Positions 58,439 to 64,000 of a stretch of 64,000 bases of DNA are shown piece by piece. This stretch comes from JAIVJZ01 sp036386515 (GTDB lineage: Bacteria > Acidobacteriota > Blastocatellia > Pyrinomonadales > Pyrinomonadaceae), in NCBI GenBank assembly GCA_036386515.1, contig DASVVO010000069.1, positions 1 to 64,000 of the forward strand, given 5' to 3'. The stretch's first letter is position 1. Each line of letters begins with the position of its first letter. Made by a program: the position numbers and the translations under genes. Below the pieces are notes generated by a model that searched no databases, was not told the origin of the DNA, and was given only the letters and a program-made list of their open reading frames with translations.

Positions 58439-58845
58439 ACACCCCACGGCGCGGCTCGACCCGGCTCAAAATCCTGCTCGTGCTCCTCGGCGTCTTCCTG
58501 CTCGGCGGCGTGACCGGCGCGTCGCTCGCCAGTCTCTATCGCCTGCGCGGCGGCCACGAAAATTCAGGGCGGCGCGGCGGGCGCGGCAGCCGGGAGGACA
58601 AAATTTTCGAGAGCATGCGTCGCGACCTCAACCTGACCGAACAACAGGCCACCGAGATACGCGCCATCCTCGACCAGACGCGCAACGACTATCGCGCCCT
58701 GCGCGCAGAGGTGCGCCCGCGCTACGACTCCGTGCGCCAGAACGCACGCACACGCATCCGCGCCCTGCTCACGCCCGAACAACAAAAACTCTTCGACGCC
58801 CGTGCCGCCGAACGCGACGCCCGCCGCGACGACGACGACAAATAG
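58435..58845 (+). CDS. Spy/CpxP-like membrane-anchored periplasmic protein
   Basis: The 136-residue protein has an N-terminal membrane anchor (LKILLVLLGVFLLGGVTG) and a periplasmic helical part with DLNLTEQQATEIRAILDQT and ALLTPEQQKLFD, LTxxQ-type motifs. It shares an ATGA overlap with the preceding gene. Together with the ECF sigma and anti-sigma candidates it should form a feedback-regulated envelope-stress operon. Confidence 0.82.
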   Translation: MNTPRRGSTRLKILLVLLGVFLLGGVTGASLASLYRLRGGHENSGRRGGRGSREDKIFESMRRDLNLTEQQATEIRAILDQTRNDYRALRAEVRPRYDSVRQNARTRIRALLTPEQQKLFDARAAERDARRDDDDK

Positions 58846-58866
58846 AACGCGCGACCTTGAAGAACG

Positions 58867-58944
58867 ATTAACCGCACCCGCGACGTGCGCCCGAAGAAAT
58901 CTCTGAGGATTTAACTTCGCGCCCGCGTCGCCGGTGCGGTTAAT
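58867..58944 (+). terminator. Long hairpin after the sigma operon
   Basis: Outer arms ATTAACCGCACC and GGTGCGGTTAAT (12 bp, perfect) enclose about 54 nt with further pairing (GAAGAAATC/GATTTAACTTC). A TTTGTT tail follows. Confidence 0.7.
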
Positions 58945-58988
58945 TTTGTTCAGCCCCTTGAATCTTTATTCGAGGCGTTCCATCGTGT

Positions 58989-59020
58989 CCGCACGGCGCG
59001 GGGTTTCCGCACGGCGCGGG
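58989..59020. repeat. Direct repeat of 14 bp, period 18
   Basis: CCGCACGGCGCGGG occurs at 58989-59002 and 59007-59020, just after the dprA stop codon. Nothing else in this gap is recognised. Confidence 0.55.
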
Positions 59021-59049
59021 AAGGGATCACGCTCGCATCCGGCCGTCCT

Positions 59050-60192
59050 TCACAGTTTTCTCACGAAGCACTTCCCCGGCAGTTGTCGAATCAACTCTCG
59101 CATCTCAAGGCCGAGCAGGACGCCGGTTAAATCCGAAACGGGTAGACGGCTCGCTCCGACGAGCGCGTCGATGTGGACGGGTTCATCCGCCGACAACAGG
59201 CCGAAGACCGCGCGCTCGCCGTCCGAGAGGTCTGACGGGAGGATGGGTTGTTGCGTCACCGTCGCCGCCGCGCCCGCTTTCTTCTTCTTCGCCGGTTCGG
59301 GCGGCAAGAGGCGCGCGGCGATCTCCGGCGGCAGTTCGGCTGCTATGTCCTGCCACTGTTGCACGAGTTTCGCGCCCGCGCCTTTGATCAGGTAGTTCGT
59401 GCCGAACGAGTTGCGCGAGGTGACGTTGCCGGGGACGGCGAACACCTCGCGGTTCTGTTCGATCGCCAGCCGCGCCGTGATGAGACTCCCGCTGTTTTCC
59501 GCCGCCTCCACCAGCACGACGCCCAAACTCAGCCCGCTGATGATCCGGTTGCGATACGGGAAGTTCTCCGGGATGGGCGGCGTCCCCAACGGAAACTGCG
59601 AGACGAGCGCGCCGCCCCGCGCCAGAATCTCCTCCGCCAACTTTTTATGGTCGCGCGGGTAAACCTCGTCGATGCCCGTGCCGAGCACGCCGACCGTGCG
59701 CCCGCCCCCTTCGAGCGCGCCCCTGTGCGCGGCGGCGTCGATGCCGCGCGCCAGCCCCGACACGATAGTCACGCCGCGCGTCGCCAGTTCGCGCGCCAGC
59801 ATCAAGGCCACGTTCTGCCCGTAGGTCGAACACCGCCGCGAGCCGACGATCGCCACGCACGGCGCATCGAGACAGGCCGCCCATTCGCCGCGCACGTAGA
59901 GCGTGACGGGCGGGTCGGCGATCTCGCCGAGGAGCGCGGGGTAACTTCCGTCGTCCAGAATCAACACGTCCGCGCCGAGCGCGCGCACGCGTTCGAGTTC
60001 AAGCTCCGCCTCCGCATGCCGGTCGCGCAGCACGATGCTCTCCAACGCTTCCGGGCGCAAGCGCAGACGCTCCAACTCCGAGCGCAACGCCGCGAACACG
60101 CCCTCCGCCGAACCGAAGCGTTCCAGCAAGCGCGCCGCCGCGCGCGGCCCGACGCCCGGCGTCATGTTCAAAGCGATCCATTCTTTCATCAT
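59050..60192 (-). CDS. dprA: DNA-processing protein DprA
   Basis: DprA loads RecA onto single-stranded DNA during natural transformation. The 380-residue protein has an N-terminal SAM/HhH-like part (GVGPRAAARLLERFG), then the Rossmann DprA core: AIVGSRRCSTYGQ, VSGLARGIDAAAHRGAL, LGTGIDEVYPRDHKKL and ENSGSLITARLAIEQNREVF. The C-terminus has the usual DNA-binding winged-helix region (LSDGERAVFGLL). Two consecutive ATG codons (60192, 60189) are possible starts. No com genes are in the window. Confidence 0.95.
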   Translation of the reverse strand: MMKEWIALNMTPGVGPRAAARLLERFGSAEGVFAALRSELERLRLRPEALESIVLRDRHAEAELELERVRALGADVLILDDGSYPALLGEIADPPVTLYVRGEWAACLDAPCVAIVGSRRCSTYGQNVALMLARELATRGVTIVSGLARGIDAAAHRGALEGGGRTVGVLGTGIDEVYPRDHKKLAEEILARGGALVSQFPLGTPPIPENFPYRNRIISGLSLGVVLVEAAENSGSLITARLAIEQNREVFAVPGNVTSRNSFGTNYLIKGAGAKLVQQWQDIAAELPPEIAARLLPPEPAKKKKAGAAATVTQQPILPSDLSDGERAVFGLLSADEPVHIDALVGASRLPVSDLTGVLLGLEMRELIRQLPGKCFVRKL

Positions 60193-60607
60193 TGGCTCAT
60201 GTCGGAATGCGAGGTTCGGAACACGCATTGAAAAGCGACCCGCATTCAATCCGCATTCCCGTGATTGTGAGCATCAACGCGCCACGCCTGGCGTCGTATC
60301 TGGGCGGGAGCATACTTCTAAAGATGGATGTTTTACAACTGTCGTGGCGGGTCTTCTCAGAGAGTTGGAATCACAAGTTGGCGGGAAGTCCTAAGTGGAA
60401 GCTTGCGGTGACGGGCGAGACTCACATGCCTGAGTTTTGCACTCGCCTCGATGCCCTCGCCGTTCCCGTCACCGCTCAGAGACTAGGAGACGGCCGAACT
60501 TATTTTACCCTTCCGCGAGTTAGCGCAACATCTCACTCTCAAGGGTCGGGTTCAACTTCCGCTTATGTTTCTTGCGACCCTCACCGGACGCCTGCACGCG
60601 GCGTTGG
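60193..60607. other. Intergenic region upstream of dprA, no supported gene
   Basis: An open frame on the plus strand exists, but its codon usage and residue content are unlike the genes around it. GC content is lower here. It should contain the dprA promoter (leftward). Confidence 0.4.
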
Positions 60608-61627
60608 CTAGCGTCGCATCCGAAGCGTGACGTTGACGAGCAAAGGATTGCCGGGGAGCGGCGCGAGGCGATAAATGGTTTGCGGTGTCGGTTCGTCAAT
60701 CGTCAGTTGCCGCGCCCGGCTGGCTCCCGCCTCCTTCTCCGCTTCCGTGTACCGCGCGCCCGCGCCGCCTTCCAACTCGTACCGCTCGGAAGGCGCGCTC
60801 CATTGACTGAGCCACGCCGCGAGTTGATTCTTAGCGAAACGCACGGGTCGTCGTTCGAGCGGCACGCCGGGCAGCGGTTCGCTCGTGACGATCAGCGTGA
60901 GAAGTTCGCCGGTCTGCGTCTCCCGGCTGCGGCGCAAAGTGAAATATGGCGTCGGGTCTGTTTGCGACGGCACTTCGATCACCACTCCGGCGCGCACCCG
61001 GTTGTCGCCCTGGCTGGTGATGGCGAGCGGGAAAATCAGGTACGGATCGCCGAGCGTGCCGTCGGCGTATAGCTCGCGGTCGAAGATGTACAGGTAGCCG
61101 CTGCGGGGCGTTTGCACGCTCAGGCGCACGCGGTCGCCCTCCGCCAGCGGGCTTTCCGCGGCGACGCGCTCCGGCACCCATTGCACATCCGGCGCGCTGA
61201 TGTCGAGCAGCCGCGCGCCGGGTTCCGTCGCCCCCGCGCGCCGCAAACGCCACACCGTGACCCCGATTTCCGCATCCCCGACCGCAACCAATCCGGCCAC
61301 GGCCGCGGGCGTCTTTAATGTCCCCGCTTTACTTTTGTTGTTTTGCGGCTTGCGTCTCCCCGCCGTCTCCGGGCGCGGCGTGGTCTTGCGGAGCGGCGGC
61401 GTGACGCGCTGGTAAGTGCGGCGAGCGGCTGCCGCCCGCTTAACCTTCGCCGCAGGACGCCGCGTGTTCACCGTGAACGCGGTGTCGCCGATTGAACGCG
61501 AGTCTTGCTCCGCGTCCGCCGCCATCGTCGGCTTCTGCGCGGAGGCGACGACGGCGGACGCGGCGATCAAAGCCACCGCCACGAGAACCATGTTCAGGGA
61601 GAAACGGTGAGGTTTGTTTTTCGACAT
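60608..61627 (-). CDS. Exported DUF4384-domain protein 1
   Basis: The 339-residue protein has a signal peptide (NMVLVAVALIAASAVVASAQ), a Pro/Lys/Arg-rich segment (50-110) and a DUF4384 domain at about 160-275, seen as DRVRLSVQTPRSGYLYIFDR followed by LGDPYLIFP. The domain is found with caspase-family peptidases and VWA proteins, and its role is not established. A second DUF4384 gene (63541-64000) flanks the caspase on its other side, so the three may work together. Confidence 0.85.
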   Translation of the reverse strand: MSKNKPHRFSLNMVLVAVALIAASAVVASAQKPTMAADAEQDSRSIGDTAFTVNTRRPAAKVKRAAAARRTYQRVTPPLRKTTPRPETAGRRKPQNNKSKAGTLKTPAAVAGLVAVGDAEIGVTVWRLRRAGATEPGARLLDISAPDVQWVPERVAAESPLAEGDRVRLSVQTPRSGYLYIFDRELYADGTLGDPYLIFPLAITSQGDNRVRAGVVIEVPSQTDPTPYFTLRRSRETQTGELLTLIVTSEPLPGVPLERRPVRFAKNQLAAWLSQWSAPSERYELEGGAGARYTEAEKEAGASRARQLTIDEPTPQTIYRLAPLPGNPLLVNVTLRMRR

Positions 61628-61726
61628 CGACGCGGTCTCCTTTAAGGTCGGCTGACTGTGGCTTGGTTGAACAAAGTACCTGCGATTCGTCGCCGTGAGG
61701 CGCTACGACTACGGGCGCGCCACCAT

Positions 61727-63472
61727 TCAGGGCGCGCTCCTTGCTTTCTTCTTGCTGGTCGAGATTTCGTCGCCGTTTTTGTCGATGTAAAACTCCCTGT
61801 CACCTAATTTAACTTGCGCTCGTCCATTACGGAACGAGCGTGCAACATCGTATTGCAGCGGAATGACAACTTTGCCCGTCTTGTCAATGAACCCGTGCTT
61901 GCCATCTTGTCTAACCTCTCCTAAGCCCTCAGAGAAGGAGAACGCATAATCGTATTGAATGGGAACCACAACTTTGCCTGTCTTGTCGATGAAACCATAC
62001 TTGCCACCCTGTTTCACTATAGCTAAACCTTCGCTGAACGAATCTGCATTATCGTATTTGACTGGAATGACAACTTCACCCCTCTTGCCGATGAAGCCGT
62101 ACTTTTCGCCTTGTTTCACCATTGCTAAACCTTCCCTGAAAGTCCATGCATTATCATGGGTCGGCGCGATGATGATTGTGCCGCTGGCATCTTTGTAACC
62201 GTATTTGCCGTTTGCGGCTTCGAAATATTTCAGTTCGACGTTGCTTGCCGCGGTGGTCGCCGCTGCCGGCGTTGAAGTGCCGTTGCGTACGGTTCGCGGG
62301 GTCGGGCTGGGCAGCGGTTCAACGACTGCCGGTCTCGTCAGCTTTCTCAATTCGATACGCGCCGCCGACGCGTATTGGCCGTTTGGAAATTCGGTCAGAT
62401 AACTTTGAATCTTCGCTTTATCTTTCGAGTTTTTGATCGATCCCCACGTCAGGCGGTCGAGTTTGATTCGCGCCGCCGCCGCATATTTGCTCGCCGGGTA
62501 TTCTTCCAGGACGGCGCGAATCTCGCCCGCGTCCGCGCTGTTTTGAATATCGACGAACGCTTCGCGCTCGATGTCCGCCGCGTTGGCCGTGTTGCCGAAG
62601 TTCGGTTCGACGACTTCGGGCGCGGGTTGATTGTTGGCCGACTTTGCCGTCGCCGCCAACGCGCTCGCGACAAAATAAAAGTCTCCGGTTGACGAGCCTT
62701 CGCGCCACGGAAATTGTTTGCGCTTCGATCTCTCGGAAACGTCGCGCGTCAGGTTTTTCACCATCTGGTCAAGCTCGACGTTCGGGCGTTTGATCTGCTG
62801 CAAGAGCGATTCGGTGAACAGGCCGTTGCGCCCCGTCCCATCCGAAGCGACGCTGCCCGGCTGCGTGGCGTATAAAACGATCGTGCCTTGCGGCGGCGTG
62901 ATGCGGGCTAAACCGTCCGCCTCGCCCGTATCGCGAAAGCCACGCCACGAACGCGCGAACGGATTGTTGCGGCAGGCGTCCAGAATCACGATGTTCAGGT
63001 CATTGCCCGCCGAGTTCATTTTGCTCAAGACCAGGTTCATCGGCACGGCTTGATACTGCACTTCGTCGGCTTCGGGGATTTCGGCGTCAACCGGCACGAG
63101 ATAATTTTCTCCGTTCACTTGCAGCCCGTGCCCGGCGTAGTAAAAAAGCCCTGTGCCTTTGGTGACGGCGAGCCGCGTCCCGAACCGGCGAATCAAAGTT
63201 TCGAGTTGCCGCTTGTTCTGATTCATGCCGGATAAAACTTCAAACCCGAGCGCGTCCAAAGTCGCCGCCATGTCGGCGGCGTCGTTCGCCGGGTTGGCGA
63301 GCGGCTTCGCGTTCGTATAAGCGGCGTTGCCGATGACGAGCGCAATGCGCTTTTGCGTGGTTTGAGCATTGGTTTCTAAAGCGAGCTGGCGAGTTCTGGG
63401 TTGGGTGTGAGCCGCACCGGAAAAAGCCGTCAACGCCGCCACCGCACACAAAACATAAAGCATGGCTTTCAT
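61727..63472 (-). CDS. Exported caspase-family (C14) peptidase with WG repeats
   Basis: The 581-residue protein has a signal peptide (residues 4-20). The caspase domain begins RIALVIGNAAYTNAKPLANP; the catalytic His115 is in FYYAGHGLQV and Cys167 in ILDACRNNPF. The substrate-binding part follows (GTIVLYATQPGSVASDGTGR). Residues about 290-395 are helical and TPR-like, and residues about 425-575 are four WG repeats (KYGFIGKRGEVVIPVKYDNA, KYGFIDKTGKVVVPIQYDYA, KHGFIDKTGKVVIPLQYDVA and a degenerate last one). A caspase-WG fusion in the periplasm suggests a proteolytic switch with a binding scaffold. Confidence 0.92.
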   Translation of the reverse strand: MKAMLYVLCAVAALTAFSGAAHTQPRTRQLALETNAQTTQKRIALVIGNAAYTNAKPLANPANDAADMAATLDALGFEVLSGMNQNKRQLETLIRRFGTRLAVTKGTGLFYYAGHGLQVNGENYLVPVDAEIPEADEVQYQAVPMNLVLSKMNSAGNDLNIVILDACRNNPFARSWRGFRDTGEADGLARITPPQGTIVLYATQPGSVASDGTGRNGLFTESLLQQIKRPNVELDQMVKNLTRDVSERSKRKQFPWREGSSTGDFYFVASALAATAKSANNQPAPEVVEPNFGNTANAADIEREAFVDIQNSADAGEIRAVLEEYPASKYAAAARIKLDRLTWGSIKNSKDKAKIQSYLTEFPNGQYASAARIELRKLTRPAVVEPLPSPTPRTVRNGTSTPAAATTAASNVELKYFEAANGKYGYKDASGTIIIAPTHDNAWTFREGLAMVKQGEKYGFIGKRGEVVIPVKYDNADSFSEGLAIVKQGGKYGFIDKTGKVVVPIQYDYAFSFSEGLGEVRQDGKHGFIDKTGKVVIPLQYDVARSFRNGRAQVKLGDREFYIDKNGDEISTSKKKARSAP

Positions 63473-63540
63473 AATTTCGCTCCCTCGTCGGCGTTTCCGC
63501 CCCGCCCCGATGCGCAGGGAAAAGAATGATTCATTTCCGT

Positions 63541-64000
63541 TTACTGATGCTCCAACTCAACCGCATGCACGACCGTCGCGCCCTTCCCGCGAATCAACGT
63601 TTGCCGTTTCTGCCGGTCTCTCTCGGCGAGAGTCGGGTCGGTCGAGTTCTGCGTCAAAAACTTTTGCACGGCATCAACCTGTCGCGGGTCGCGGATGGCA
63701 CGCACGCCGTTTGATTCCGCCCGCACGTTTTTCAAATCTTCAAAAGCCGCGAGCGGTTCTTTCGACCACACCATCCACATCTTTTCCGTTCCGCGCTCTC
63801 CGTCTTTCGCGCCCGTGAAGAAGTACCAACTCTCGGACGGGACGGTGACAATTTCGCCCGCCGGAAGTCGCGCGTCGCCCGCTTTGATTTTCGGCGACGG
63901 AAACAAGACCTGGTAACGCGGGGCATCGATCGCGCGGTCTTTGGCGGCCGGGGGTTCGTTGAGCAGGTAGAAATAGCCCGCGTCCTTTGCGGAGACGTTC
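63541..64000 (-). CDS. DUF4384-type protein 2, C-terminal part (cut by window edge)
   Basis: The open frame enters from the right edge and stops at 63541, giving at least 153 residues. The visible part reads NVSAKDAGYFYLLNEPP, then a beta-rich domain with SESWYFFTGAKDGERG and a helical C-terminus (VDAVQKFLTQNSTDPTLAER). The entry segment resembles the GYLYIFDR start of DUF4384. The start lies beyond 64000. Its stop is 69 bp upstream of the caspase start on the same strand. Confidence 0.7.
   Translation of the reverse strand, partial: NVSAKDAGYFYLLNEPPAAKDRAIDAPRYQVLFPSPKIKAGDARLPAGEIVTVPSESWYFFTGAKDGERGTEKMWMVWSKEPLAAFEDLKNVRAESNGVRAIRDPRQVDAVQKFLTQNSTDPTLAERDRQKRQTLIRGKGATVVHAVELEHQ

Noticed and set aside
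60192..60611. Open frame of 139 codons on the plus strand
   Set aside because: No recognisable domain, no clear ribosome site, overlaps the dprA start. It could be real but I cannot support it.

Overview
The window is chromosomal DNA of a GC-rich Gram-negative bacterium, most probably Acidobacteriota (Blastocatellia-like). This is inferred from a VWFA-related exported protein with the Acidobacterial C-terminal signature, DUF4384 and caspase genes, two bacillithiol genes (bshA, bshB1), and RND/TolC export systems that require an outer membrane. No plasmid replication or rRNA genes are seen.

Layout. 1-4.1 kb is one end of an AT-richer integrative/mobilizable element: truncated relaxase, MobC-like protein, an unknown protein, an excisionase-like protein and a tyrosine integrase that abuts the 3' end of a tRNA-Met(CAU). 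4.3-26.6 kb is core genome: hemB, a GH5 glycosidase, selB, a VWA protein, an FKBP isomerase, NYN and endonuclease III-like nucleases, bshA, an Nfu-type Fe-S protein, bshB1, an MBL hydrolase, a lipid kinase and an EEP phosphatase. 26.7-34.7 kb is a TetR-MFP-RND-TolC efflux operon with a clear operator. 35.0-36.9 kb is a YqjD/YqjE-like membrane-protein operon. 37.4-45.7 kb holds a second lipid kinase, a metallophosphoesterase, a TPR protein, an M28 peptidase and topA. 46.0-54.5 kb is a second, paralogous MFP-RND-TolC operon extended by an HlyD-like lipoprotein and a small membrane protein. 54.8-58.8 kb carries small exported proteins (two Spy/CpxP-like, a nonapeptide-repeat protein, a glycine-zipper protein) around an ECF sigma factor and a probable anti-sigma protein. 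59-64 kb has dprA, then DUF4384, caspase-WG and a second DUF4384 gene cut by the window edge.

The most unusual feature is not a gene. Seventeen intergenic gaps contain long imperfect hairpins whose arms are built from short direct repeats, mostly 7 nt and sometimes 8 nt. The repeat word differs between loci (GTCAGTT, TCATCCC, GTTTCAG, GTGACAG, AGAGGTC, AAAGGGT and others), yet several words recur at distant loci. Some supply stop codons of neighbouring genes. They resemble the short tandemly repeated repetitive (STRR) sequences known from cyanobacteria. A second dispersed family, about 220 bp of nested palindromes, occurs twice in opposite orientation (22.0 and 42.9 kb). A third item is a probable unannotated small RNA or leader of about 85 nt upstream of bshA, with its own sigma-70 promoter and terminator.
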